The notes under the pieces are model-generated. The model was given only the letters and a program-made list of their open reading frames with translations. It was not told where the DNA came from and searched no databases. A stretch of DNA of 64,000 nt from Streptomyces dangxiongensis (GTDB taxonomy: Bacteria > Actinomycetota > Actinomycetes > Streptomycetales > Streptomycetaceae), in NCBI RefSeq assembly GCF_003675325.1, contig NZ_CP033073.1:4278001-4342000 (forward strand), given 5' to 3'. Positions 56,058 through 63,125 of the stretch are shown in pieces. Both the position numbers and the translations under genes were made by a program. Within the stretch, counting starts at the first letter, position 1. Each line of letters begins with the position of its first letter.

Positions 56058-57064
56058 CACCGGCTCGCGATGGCCAGCTCAGCCCCGCCCGCACCCGGGT
56101 CGCGGTGCTCGGCGTAGCGGGCGGACACCCACCCCACCGACCAGCCGCACAACTCCGCGGCGGACCGCACGGGCAGTCCGGCGCCGAACGCGGCGGCGAC
56201 GATCTGACGGGCCTCACCCTCGGGAAGCTTGCCGTCGGCCGGCCCGCGCTCCAGCAGCGCGGCACGTTCACGCTCGGCCCGCTCCTCGCGTGCCTGCTGT
56301 TCACGACGTTCACGCGCCTCCCGCTCGGCCTGCTCGCGGGCACGGCGTGCGGTGGCGTCCCGCTCGCGCTGTTCACGTTCCTGCTCACGCTGTTCACGCT
56401 CGCGTTCACGGCGTTCACGCTCGGCCCGCTCGGCAGCCTGCCGGGCGGCTTCCTGCTCCCGCTCCTCGCGTCGGTGTCGCTCCTCGCGCTCAGCCTGCTC
56501 ACGGGCCAGCGCGGCTTCGTGTTCACGCTGTTCACGCGCCAACGCCGCGGCGTGCTCGCGCTCCTCGCGGGCCTGCCGGCGGGCGGCTTCCTCCCGCTCC
56601 CGCGCCGCCTGTTCTCGCCGCTCCCGCTCCGCCCGCCGTTGTTCCTCCACCGCCGTCACGGCGGCGGCGATGGCGCGGCGGTAGGCGAGGCTGGTCTCTG
56701 CGGTGACGATCAGCAGCAGTGGGGCGACCGAGTGGACGGCCACGCCGACCAGGTCTTTCTTCAGCGCGGAGTCGGCCGTGTTGAGGGCGAGCGTCATCAG
56801 GCCGGTCATCCACCGCAGCACCATGGGCCAGCGCCCGCCGTGCCCGCCCAGGCGGGCCAGCACGTCATCGAGCTTGACCACGATGACCACCGCGGCGTCC
56901 ACCACCAGCGGCAGAATCGGCGCGGTCCAGCCCCACTGCGCGGCCGTGTGCTTCGCCATGAGCGGCGTAACCGTGAGGATCGAGTAGAGCATCGCCCCAC
57001 ACACGATCAGCCACGTCCCACCCGACAACGCCCGCTCCGCTGAACGCGTCTGAACACCGCTCAC
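56057..57064 (-). CDS. DUF2637 membrane protein with long charged coiled coil
   Basis: 335 residues, GTG start overlapping the upstream stop (GTGA). Membrane part: WLIVCGAMLYSILTVTPLM, PILPLVVDAAVVIVVKLDDV, HSVAPLLLIVTAETSLAY, four helices as in DUF2637 (SpdA/Spd-like) proteins. Residues 135-280 are almost wholly E/R/A/Q in a continuous coiled coil (REQREQ, AREQ). The C-terminus has a helix-turn-helix-like AAELCGWSVGWVSARY. This fusion of membrane anchor, long rod and HTH suggests tethering of DNA to the membrane (inference). Confidence 0.8.
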   Translation of the reverse strand: MSGVQTRSAERALSGGTWLIVCGAMLYSILTVTPLMAKHTAAQWGWTAPILPLVVDAAVVIVVKLDDVLARLGGHGGRWPMVLRWMTGLMTLALNTADSALKKDLVGVAVHSVAPLLLIVTAETSLAYRRAIAAAVTAVEEQRRAERERREQAAREREEAARRQAREEREHAAALAREQREHEAALAREQAEREERHRREEREQEAARQAAERAERERREREREQREQEREQRERDATARRAREQAEREARERREQQAREERAERERAALLERGPADGKLPEGEARQIVAAAFGAGLPVRSAAELCGWSVGWVSARYAEHRDPGAGGAELAIASR

Positions 57065-57399
57065 GGCGCACCCCCCGCCGCAGCCGGCGTCAGGGTGTCC
57101 ACGTCGCTGAAGCCAGTCAGCTCCAGCACCGCGCCCGCGAAGGTGGTGAACGTGTTCAGCACCCGGGTGCGGCCCGTGCTCTGCTCGCGGTAGATCACGC
57201 CCTCCGGGCGGATCTTCAGGGCTTGGCGCCAGACTTCGAAGTCGTCCAGCCCGTGGTGGAACGTCAGGGACAGCCGGTCCGGGTAGAGGGGGGACACCTG
57301 CACGTCCGGAGCCGGCAGATGCCCGAAGTCCATCGCCAGCAAGCGAAGCGCCCGCAACGCTCCGGCCAGGTCATCCAGGGTCAGGGTCTGGTCACTCAT
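57061..57399 (-). CDS. Small hypothetical protein of the transfer operon
   Basis: 112 residues: DDLAGALRALRLLAMDFGHLP, then a beta-rich middle (VSPLYPDRLSLTFHHGLDDF) and VLNTFTTFAGAVLELTGF. Overlaps both neighbours by GTGA/ATGA-type junctions, so it is coupled to the operon. No known domain seen. Confidence 0.65.
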   Translation of the reverse strand: MSDQTLTLDDLAGALRALRLLAMDFGHLPAPDVQVSPLYPDRLSLTFHHGLDDFEVWRQALKIRPEGVIYREQSTGRTRVLNTFTTFAGAVLELTGFSDVDTLTPAAAGGAP

Positions 57400-57842
57400 G
57401 CCGCACCCCCGAGGGCGAGCAGGGCCGCCAGGACGAGCAGGGCGCCACCGATCTGGGTGAGGTCGACCGCGCGGCGCAGGCCCGTGTACTTGGCGACCGC
57501 GAGGCGGGACAGGCCGGCGATGTCGGCGGCCAGGTCCCGGGAGACGGTGTCGGTGATCTCCTCCGCGGTGAGCGTGGCCCACAGCGGGAAGCCGTGCCGG
57601 CCGCCCAGGTTCGGACGGACCGAACGCAGCAGCAGACCGGCCGCGCCCAGCAGCAACGCCAGCCCGGGAACCCCCGTGAGGATGGCGGCCGGGTTCAGCG
57701 GCAGGTCGCGGGCGACCGACCACGTGCCGGCGAGCACCGCACCCACGAACGCCAGCAGCAGGCCGGTCTTGGTGTCCGTCCGTGCAATCTCCGCCTTGAC
57801 CTCGGCGTGCGCGGCGGCCAGGTTCGCGTCGATGGTGCTCAC
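57396..57842 (-). CDS. Pycsar-effector-like (PycTM/DUF5706-like) membrane protein
   Basis: About 148 residues, GTG start in a GTGA overlap. The N-terminal helix EVKAEIARTDTKTGLLLAF matches the conserved amphipathic start of Pycsar effector-type proteins. Transmembrane helices at about 29-50 (FVGAVLAGTWSVA), 55-75 (ILTGVPGLALLLGAAGLLL) and near the C-terminus (IGGALLVLAALLALGG). In Pycsar defence, PycTM opens the membrane when a cyclic pyrimidine nucleotide binds; no cyclase is encoded here, so this one may rather serve transfer or exclusion. Confidence 0.75.
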   Translation of the reverse strand: MSTIDANLAAAHAEVKAEIARTDTKTGLLLAFVGAVLAGTWSVARDLPLNPAAILTGVPGLALLLGAAGLLLRSVRPNLGGRHGFPLWATLTAEEITDTVSRDLAADIAGLSRLAVAKYTGLRRAVDLTQIGGALLVLAALLALGGAA

Positions 57843-58108
57843 GCGGCATCCCCCGCCAGGCTGGTGCCGGCCGCGTAGTTGGCCAGGTCCCGGCGGACGC
57901 TGAGCACGCGGTGCTGCGCCCGGCGGATGCGGCGGGTGTCCAGCTCGTTCGGCGTGCGGTCCAGGTGGGTGATCTGCGCGTCGAGCAGGTCGATGCCCGC
58001 GAGGATCGCCGGCATCTCCTCCTCGATCGCGTCCAGCTCCGCGTCCGTCGGCTCCATGAAGTCGGCGAACGCGGTAACAACGTCCTGAACAGTGACGATG
58101 TGGCTCAT
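57839..58108 (-). CDS. Small acidic helical protein, first gene of transfer operon
   Basis: 89 residues: DVVTAFADFMEPTDAELDAI, then EEEMPAILAGIDLLDAQI and TRRIRRAQHRVLSVRRDLA, an acidic half then a basic one. GAAGGAG lies ten bases upstream. It starts the chain of overlapping genes (GTGA overlap with the next). No known domain seen. Confidence 0.65.
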   Translation of the reverse strand: MSHIVTVQDVVTAFADFMEPTDAELDAIEEEMPAILAGIDLLDAQITHLDRTPNELDTRRIRRAQHRVLSVRRDLANYAAGTSLAGDAA

Positions 58109-58144
58109 GGGTCGTGTTCTCCTTCGCAGGTGGACGGCCCTAAC

Positions 58145-58234
58145 GCGGCTCCCGGGTGGCACCCCGGGAGCCGCTCGCCGTTGAAGTCGGACGATCCGGC
58201 TCCCCTCAGCGCTGCTCGTGCGAGACGAGCAGCG
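58145..58234 (-). promoter_or_regulatory. Two strong hairpins in the leader of the transfer operon
   Basis: A 12-bp perfect stem GCGGCTCCCGGG / CCCGGGAGCCGC at 58145-58174 and a 10-bp stem CGCTGCTCGT / ACGAGCAGCG at 58210-58234. They precede the first operon gene by 37 and 102 bp. Could be attenuators, RNA-stability elements or DNA-level sites. Confidence 0.55.
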
Positions 58235-58583
58235 GAGGCAACCGGCGCGGCGCTATCCGCCGCGATGCGGTGAGAGGTGACCGGTTGGCCGCAGCACACG
58301 GAGGTGCTCGCGGACCGGGGAGGGAGCGGCGCTGCCGTGCCGGTCGATCACGGCCGCGCCCATCGCTTTCGTCGGTTCACTACCGCTCCTCAAGGCTTTG
58401 AACAGGGGGTATGCACTGCAAGGGGGATCGATGTCCCCACCCTCCGGCCGTTGATCGCGGTCACCGGGCCACCTCGCCAGTTGGGCCGTAGCCCTGTCCT
58501 CTGGCCTTCAGCGGGATTGCAGCGTCCCCGCCTCCTGCGCATGCGGCGTGCAGCCGCTCACAGCCGAGTTGTTCCGTTCGGCT

Positions 58584-58612
58584 ATGTAGTACCTGTTTTA
58601 CAGGTACTACAT
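58584..58612. promoter_or_regulatory. 29-bp palindrome, candidate operator of the element's repressor
   Basis: Perfect 13-bp arms ATGTAGTACCTGT / ACAGGTACTACAT around TTT, AT-rich against the background. GTAC-type half-sites fit GntR-family regulators, one of which (60580-61041) is encoded nearby. In pSAM2, KorSA binds just upstream of pra; the layout here is the same. Confidence 0.65.
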
Positions 58613-58779
58613 GGGGGTTCGTCAAGCACGTCGACCGAACCTCTTGTCTGCGCGCCGGGACTTCCTGGCGCACATTCAGAATTGCTGCTGGTCAGGGGAG
58701 TTGGTCACCCCGCGCGTGGACAGCTTCGGGACTTCTGGCTACGGTCAAGAAATCCCAAGACGTCCCAACGGGGGTGCAG

Positions 58780-59547
58780 ATGTCGAACGAGCGGTTACGG
58801 TCGGCCCTTCTTGCCCGCGGCATGACCGTGCAGAGCCTGGCTGAAGCGATCATGGTCAACCCCAAGACCGTCGAACGCTGGATCACTCAGGGCAAGGTGC
58901 CGTACCGGCGTCACCAGTACGCGACAGCGGCGGCGCTCAAGGTCGACGTGACCACGCTGTGGGAGGATGGCCGGACCGTCGACAGCGCGACGGACCTGAC
59001 GAAAGCCGAGATAGCGACCGTCTACCCGCACCGGCACACAGTCCCATCCGGGCTCTGGCGGGAGCTTTACGGCCGTGCTGAGCGGAACCTGGACGTGCTT
59101 GTGTACTCCGGCTTGTTCCTCTCGGAAGATCCCCTCTTCCACGACGTGGTGAAGGCGAAAGTGGAGGCCGGGGCCCAGGTGCGCATCCTGCTGGGAGACC
59201 CTGCCTGTGCAGCCGTCCGACAGCGCGGCATTGACGAGGGGCACCAGATCATGGACGGGAAAATCCGCAACGCACTGCTGCTCTACCGGCCGCTCATGCG
59301 TAGCCACCCGAACATCGACTTCCGGCTGCATGACTCGACGCTCTACAACTCCATCTATCGCGCTGATGACGAGATGTTAGTGAACCCGCACGTCTACGGC
59401 ATCGGCGCGTATTTGGCGCCTGTTCTGCACCTCCGCCACCTACCGGGCGGGGGACTCTTCAACACGTACGCGGACAGCATCGATCACACCTGGAAGAACG
59501 CCCGTCCGATCACTGACCAGGACATAGACAGCATCACGGGAGCCTGA
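58780..59547 (+). CDS. Xre HTH-DUF5919 protein, Pra-like activator candidate
   Basis: 255 residues from ATG 58780 (an in-frame GTG lies two codons earlier). N-terminal HTH (about 1-60: LRSALLARGMTVQSLAEAI, then NPKTVERWITQGKVPYRRHQ) joined to a DUF5919 phospholipase-D-like domain: VLVYSGLFLSEDPLF, QVRILLGDPACA, LHDSTLYNSIYRADDEML. Two TTA codons (58795 and 59377) mean translation depends on bldA tRNA. It sits where the activator pra is in pSAM2, three bases before the Nudix gene. Confidence 0.8.
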   Translation: MSNERLRSALLARGMTVQSLAEAIMVNPKTVERWITQGKVPYRRHQYATAAALKVDVTTLWEDGRTVDSATDLTKAEIATVYPHRHTVPSGLWRELYGRAERNLDVLVYSGLFLSEDPLFHDVVKAKVEAGAQVRILLGDPACAAVRQRGIDEGHQIMDGKIRNALLLYRPLMRSHPNIDFRLHDSTLYNSIYRADDEMLVNPHVYGIGAYLAPVLHLRHLPGGGLFNTYADSIDHTWKNARPITDQDIDSITGA

Positions 59548-59550
59548 ACC

Positions 59551-60024
59551 ATGGGACGCATTGACTACCTGCACGACCCCGACGCCCCGCCGGCCAACTC
59601 GGTCGTGCCGTCCGTCGTCGCGTTCGTCCAGAACGACGCCGACCAAGTGCTGATGATCCAGCGATCCGACAATGGGCGCTGGGCACTGCCGGGCGGCGGC
59701 CACGACGTGGGCGAGTCCATCAGCGACACCGTCGTGCGCGAGGTCTGGGAAGAGACCGGGATCAGGGTGGAGGTGGTCGACGTGTCCGGGCTCTACACGG
59801 ATCCCGGACACGTGATGCAGTACGACGACGGCGAGGTGCGACAGCAGTTCAGCATCTGCTTTCGCGCGCGACCGGTCGGTGGCGAACTCCGTACGAGCAA
59901 CGAGACGACTCAAGTCCGCTGGGTCAACCCGGTGGACCTGACGGAGCTGGACGTGCACCCCACGATGCGGCTCCGCATCGAGCACGCCCAGGACAAGACG
60001 CGAACGGCTCCCTACATCGGCTGA
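59551..60024 (+). CDS. pif: Nudix hydrolase, Pif-like transfer-immunity protein
   Basis: 157 residues. Nudix box from GHDVGES to REVWEETGI with the G-x5-E-x7-REUXEEXGU pattern complete, preceded by WALPGGG. In pSAM2 the Nudix protein Pif prevents redundant transfer between cells that carry the element; the neighbourhood and family are the same. Overlaps the convergent HD gene by 13 nt. Confidence 0.85.
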   Translation: MGRIDYLHDPDAPPANSVVPSVVAFVQNDADQVLMIQRSDNGRWALPGGGHDVGESISDTVVREVWEETGIRVEVVDVSGLYTDPGHVMQYDDGEVRQQFSICFRARPVGGELRTSNETTQVRWVNPVDLTELDVHPTMRLRIEHAQDKTRTAPYIG

Positions 60025-60578
60025 CGCTTGGCGGCGCCGACACGTTCGAGCACGCGGGACGTACACGCCAGGATTTCGGGTTCAGCCCGACGGATGAACG
60101 TCCCGATGAGGCTGTCCGGCCCGTACCGCCCTGTGATCTCGTTGATCCGATCCACCGGATTCGTGGACGTGCCGTCCGGCGTGGTGTTCATGTCGCAGTA
60201 GCAGAGCGCGTCGTTCAAGTGCTCCTGCTCGCGGGGAAACTCGCCCTCCAGCTCCTCGCGCATGCCGCGCGCCTCCGCCTCCATCCAGGCGCAGGAGTGA
60301 TGGGCCACCAGGTTGATGACCCGTTCATCGGCGCCGGCCACGTCTCGGAGGTAGCGTGCGCCGTCCAGCGGGTGGAAGCCCGTCTTGGCCAGGTCCGGCG
60401 CGTAGCCGATGTCGTGCAGGACCGCCGCGGCCTCCAGCAGCTCCGCGTCCTGGTCCAGGATGAGCGCGATCGTGCGCGCCCTCTCTGCGACCCCGAGACA
60501 GTGCTTCCAGCGCCGCGGCAACGGCTCGGCGAGCAGGGACTCGGCCAGCGGATACGCCCACTCTGTCAACGTCGGCAA
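60012..60578 (-). CDS. HD-domain phosphohydrolase
   Basis: 188 residues, TTG start. HD motif residues: H26 (RRWKHCLGV), HDIGYAPD, HHSCAWM and a distal Asp in CYCDMNTT. Belongs to the HDc family of nucleotide or phosphoester hydrolases; substrate unknown. One base lies between it and the GntR gene upstream on the same strand, so the two are co-transcribed, and it is convergent with the Nudix gene. Confidence 0.85.
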   Translation of the reverse strand: MPTLTEWAYPLAESLLAEPLPRRWKHCLGVAERARTIALILDQDAELLEAAAVLHDIGYAPDLAKTGFHPLDGARYLRDVAGADERVINLVAHHSCAWMEAEARGMREELEGEFPREQEHLNDALCYCDMNTTPDGTSTNPVDRINEITGRYGPDSLIGTFIRRAEPEILACTSRVLERVGAAKRQPM

Positions 60579-60579
60579 G

Positions 60580-61041
60580 CTACGAACGCTCCTCTCGCGT
60601 CGGCACGGCGCGGACCGTCCGCACCCTGCCCTGTCCGCCCCCCGCCAGCACGCCGGCGGCCTCCAACTTCTCCAGAGCCCTGGTCACCGTTGGGCGCGAG
60701 ACCCCGAACCGCTCGGCCAAGGTGGAGGCGCTCAGGAACGCTTCCCCGACCTTGAGTTCGTCAGTCGTGATGACCTCTGCGATCCGCTCATGGAGCGGCC
60801 GTCGATCCACCTGCGCATCTGATCGCACGACGCGCCATCGTTCGCCTGGTGCTGGTTGAGCCAGTCCTTCTCGCCGAAGCTCGCCATATGCACGGATGGC
60901 GACGCCACGCGAGACACCATGCTCGCGCATGACCTCGGCCAGGGAAGGCAGTTCCGTCATCTCCGGGTTGCCCTCGATCAGAGTCCTCACCGAGTCGGCG
61001 ACCTTGAGGAAGGTCCCCCGAGGGCTGGCCTGCTGCGACAC
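60580..61041 (-). CDS. GntR-type regulator with two winged-helix domains (KorSA-like)
   Basis: 153 residues made only of two GntR-like DNA-binding domains: one at about 10-70 (VADSVRTLIEGNPEM, SLAEVMREHGVSRGVAIRAY, GELRREGLAQP) and one at about 83-145 (LHERIAEVITTDELKVGEAF, STLAERFGVSRPTVTRALEK, LEAAGVL). No ligand-binding domain. GTG start after GGGAG. Fits KorSA-type repressors of AICE transfer; the two heads may read the long palindrome 58584-58612. Confidence 0.88.
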   Translation of the reverse strand: MSQQASPRGTFLKVADSVRTLIEGNPEMTELPSLAEVMREHGVSRGVAIRAYGELRREGLAQPAPGERWRVVRSDAQVDRRPLHERIAEVITTDELKVGEAFLSASTLAERFGVSRPTVTRALEKLEAAGVLAGGGQGRVRTVRAVPTREERS

Positions 61042-61646
61042 TCGCTCTCCCGTCTGCTGCCCGCTGGCGGAGTCAAGCGTCGCACGCTCGTCCCGTCTAC
61101 GTGGAGGCCCAACCTGCGGGTGGCGCGTTGATCCGAGTCACCTCCGGCCGACTAGTAGTGTGATCTACAACACAACCCATCTTCCTGTGGAGGGGTCCGG
61201 AGAGCCTCACTGGCAAACGCTGCAACCGAGTCGTCTCGTGACGCTTACCGAAGGCTTCCCTGCGCCTAACCGTCACTCCGTTGGCGCCTGCCGACCGACG
61301 ACGTGCTGTGCCTGGTGCATGACCTCGGGGAATGTGGAAATTACGCCTTTCGATCGCGTAGCTATGAACGCTAATAGCTTGCGCTAACGGAAGCAAGGTT
61401 AGCTCCGATTAGTCCCACTCTGGCACGCCTGAAGACTTAATCGGCAAATTTGCAAGACGGAATTTTGTTTGCGTTAGATCGAATTGGGTGTAACCGACTT
61501 GTGGTCGTCCGGGTCCTCCCTCTGCCCAACCCGCCTATGCTTGGCGCCGGTTCCTCCCAGAGGTCCCACCGAGTCGTTCGCCTCGGTGGGAGGCGAACCC
61601 CTGAGTTGTACTCAGGGCCCCTCAGGGACGGAAGGAGAGGAACCAG
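61042..61646. other. Low-GC spacer, no convincing gene
   Basis: About 600 bp, much less GC-rich than the flanks (61330-61500 in particular). Likely holds the GntR promoter (GTGT...ACAC inverted motif at 61158-61173) and the leader of a small gene at 61647. No open frame with motifs was found. Confidence 0.5.
61565..61617 (+). promoter_or_regulatory. Two adjacent hairpins before a small gene
   Basis: CCCACCGAG / CTCGGTGGG (61565-61590) and CCCTGAGT / ACTCAGGG (61599-61617), both perfect, 30 bp upstream of the small gene's start. Attenuator or structured leader. Confidence 0.5.
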
Positions 61647-61781
61647 GTGGCCGAAGAACAAAATGACGGCAGTCGCTGCGCACGGTGCGAACGCCGCCGG
61701 TCGATCAGACAGGCGGTTGTGGACTGGTTGCCGGTGATCGCCGTGGCCATCAAGGAAGTGGTGCGGTACTTCTCGTCATGA
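61647..61781 (+). CDS. 44-residue peptide with CxxC motif
   Basis: GTG start with GGAGAGGAACCAG just upstream. The translation begins MAEEQNDGSRCARCERRR and continues with a hydrophobic/amphipathic helix (AVVDWLPVIAVAIKEVV) ending YFSS. CxxC plus a basic patch could be a small zinc ribbon or membrane-active peptide. It lies near the right end of the element. Support is the ribosome binding site, length and composition only. Confidence 0.45.
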   Translation: MAEEQNDGSRCARCERRRSIRQAVVDWLPVIAVAIKEVVRYFSS

Positions 61782-61939
61782 CGAGAGACATGAACCGGCC
61801 GGCGGGCTCAAGCAGTGAGCCCGACCGGATACTCCTCGGCCGGGCTCGTGATCTGCACCGTGGGGCCTGGCGCTGGTGGGCAGCGTCGGGCCCCTTCTTG
61901 TCTAGCAAGACTTGCAGGGTCAGTCACCCATGCTACCCG

Positions 61940-61966
61940 TCTATGCATTACCTCGCCATGCATAGA
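61940..61966. repeat. 27-bp palindrome TCTATGCAT-N9-ATGCATAGA
   Basis: Perfect 9-bp arms in an AT-rich setting, 320 bp inside attR. Could bind Int/Xis or a regulator. Confidence 0.55.
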
Positions 61967-62002
61967 ACGGTACGGTGAAGCGCCCCTGCCGGTCAGTGAG
62001 AG

Positions 62003-62024
62003 CAGCGTCAAACGACTGACGCTG
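62003..62024. repeat. Palindrome CAGCGTCA-N6-TGACGCTG
   Basis: Perfect 8-bp arms, 260 bp from attR. Same comment as for the neighbouring palindrome. Confidence 0.5.
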
Positions 62025-62284
62025 TACTACTCGCCCATGGTGCGCGACCAGGCGATCAGGCCGAAGTTAACTCCGTCAGCCGACTCACGGATGCTCGGTC
62101 GTGGCCATCTGCGGCTGGGCAGCGGACCATGCCTGCGATGCCCCTAGGGGTCTCACTTACGGTCTCGATGTGCACCGATTCCGGTGACGTCCGCCGTCGT
62201 CTCTCACGGCCATGAAAGACCACTGACCAGCACTGACTCACGCTCGGCGGACGCCCGTGGATGCTCACGGACGGGCATCGGACA

Positions 62285-62329
62285 ACTTGTAATGCGTAGG
62301 TCGTCGGTTCGAATCCGACAGGGGGCTCC
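62285..62329. repeat. attR: 45-bp core copy
   Basis: Identical to 46448-46492. No tRNA 5' half precedes it, so it is only an attachment site. Confidence 0.95.
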
Positions 62330-62332
62330 GAG

Positions 62333-62362
62333 AGCCCAGGTGGGACCCCTCCCACCTGGGCT
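62333..62362 (+). terminator. Original tRNA-Thr terminator beyond attR
   Basis: Perfect 13-bp stem AGCCCAGGTGGGA / TCCCACCTGGGCT with CCCC loop and TTTT after it. Before insertion it directly followed tRNA-Thr. Confidence 0.8.
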
Positions 62363-62413
62363 TTTCCTATGTCCGGACGGTCGGGCCGGGTGGTGTGCCG
62401 GGGAGCGCCGGGG

Positions 62414-63115
62414 ATGTCGATCACGTGCCGGGCGGTGCCGGCGTGGCTGAATCGGTGCATGCGATTTCGGCGGGGTCTGCGCAGGGTGCGGGCGTATGTC
62501 CGCGGTGCTCCCGGCACGTACGTGTGGCTGGGGATCCTGTTCGTCACGACGGTCGTCCTGCACCACATGCCGCCGGAGTTCGAGGAGCGTTTCCTGCGGC
62601 ACCGGTCGACCAACCTCCACGAGCTGGCGCGCAGCCCGGTGCGGGTGCTCGTGGTGAGCGCGTTGTGGATCGAGGGCGGCGACTGGGTGCCGTACGCCTT
62701 CCTGTACACGGTGTTCCACGCGCCGGCCGAGCGGTGGCTGGGGACGCTCCGCTGGCTGGCGGTCTGCGTGCTCGCGCACGTCCTGGCCTCGCTGGTCAGC
62801 GAGGGGGTGCTGCTGAGGGCGATCGGGGAGGGACTGGCTCCGCGCTCGGCGGTCGACACCCTGGACATCGGGGTGAGCTACGCGCTGGCGGGGGTGATCG
62901 CGGTGGTCGCGTACCGGATCGCGGTGCCCTGGCGGTACGGGTACCTGGTGACGGTGCTCGCCGTGTTCGGGCTGCCGCTGGCGGCCCCCGGCCCGACGTT
63001 CACGGACTTCGGTCACTTCGGGGCCGCGCTGATCGGGCTGGCCTGCTATCCGCTGGTCAGGGGCCGCGGAAAAGCATGGAATCCGAAGGAGACACTGGCC
63101 GGGTTCAGGGGTTAA
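62414..63115 (+). CDS. Rhomboid-like membrane protein
   Basis: About 233 residues with six hydrophobic helices (for example YVWLGILFVTTVVLHHM, VRVLVVSALWIEGGDW, LAVCVLAHVLASLVSE, VSYALAGVIAVVAY, GYLVTVLAVFGLPLA). The layout and the FTDFGHFGAALIGL segment resemble rhomboid folds, but the catalytic GxSG is absent (SYALAG instead), so a pseudo-protease is likely. ATG at 62414 is preferred (GGGAG eight bases upstream); the ATG at 62459 is an alternative. Confidence 0.7.
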   Translation: MSITCRAVPAWLNRCMRFRRGLRRVRAYVRGAPGTYVWLGILFVTTVVLHHMPPEFEERFLRHRSTNLHELARSPVRVLVVSALWIEGGDWVPYAFLYTVFHAPAERWLGTLRWLAVCVLAHVLASLVSEGVLLRAIGEGLAPRSAVDTLDIGVSYALAGVIAVVAYRIAVPWRYGYLVTVLAVFGLPLAAPGPTFTDFGHFGAALIGLACYPLVRGRGKAWNPKETLAGFRG

Positions 63116-63125
63116 CGTCCCGGCC

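Larger units (their letters stand above)
58109..58779. other. 670-bp divergent control region
   Basis: Separates the leftward transfer operon from the rightward control genes. No convincing gene. It holds the two hairpins and the 29-bp palindrome listed separately, and lower-GC patches suitable for promoters (for example around 58390-58425 and 58570-58620). Confidence 0.6.
61782..62284. other. Right-end region of the element, palindrome-rich
   Basis: No convincing gene; frames up to 110 codons occur but lack motifs and plausible start sites. It contains two strong palindromes listed separately and leads into attR. Likely integrase/excisionase arm sites or regulatory DNA (inference). Confidence 0.5.
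46448..62329. mobile_element. Actinomycete integrative and conjugative element (AICE), prim-pol type
   Basis: About 15.9 kb between identical 45-bp direct repeats, the left one being the 3' half of tRNA-Thr. Content in order: integrase, excisionase, DUF3631 helicase-like and prim-pol replication genes, TraB translocase, spread-like membrane genes, small operon genes and a pra/pif/korSA-like control module. This is the standard AICE plan (pSAM2, SLP1), in which double-stranded DNA is moved by a single FtsK-like TraB. All essential modules look intact, so it may be able to excise and transfer. Confidence 0.93.

Noticed and set aside
53661..56117. Long plus-strand open frame (818 codons)
   Set aside because: Antisense of the transfer operon; Gly/Ala/Arg low complexity only.
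57396..60578. Complete Pycsar or CBASS defence system
   Set aside because: Only an effector-like membrane protein is seen; there is no nucleotidyl or pyrimidine cyclase gene in the element.
61815..62147. 110-codon plus-strand frame near attR
   Set aside because: It has no ribosome binding site or motif, covers two palindromes and has mixed codon use.
62285..62329. Second tRNA-Thr gene at attR
   Set aside because: Only the 3' half is present; no acceptor 5' strand or D-arm precedes it.
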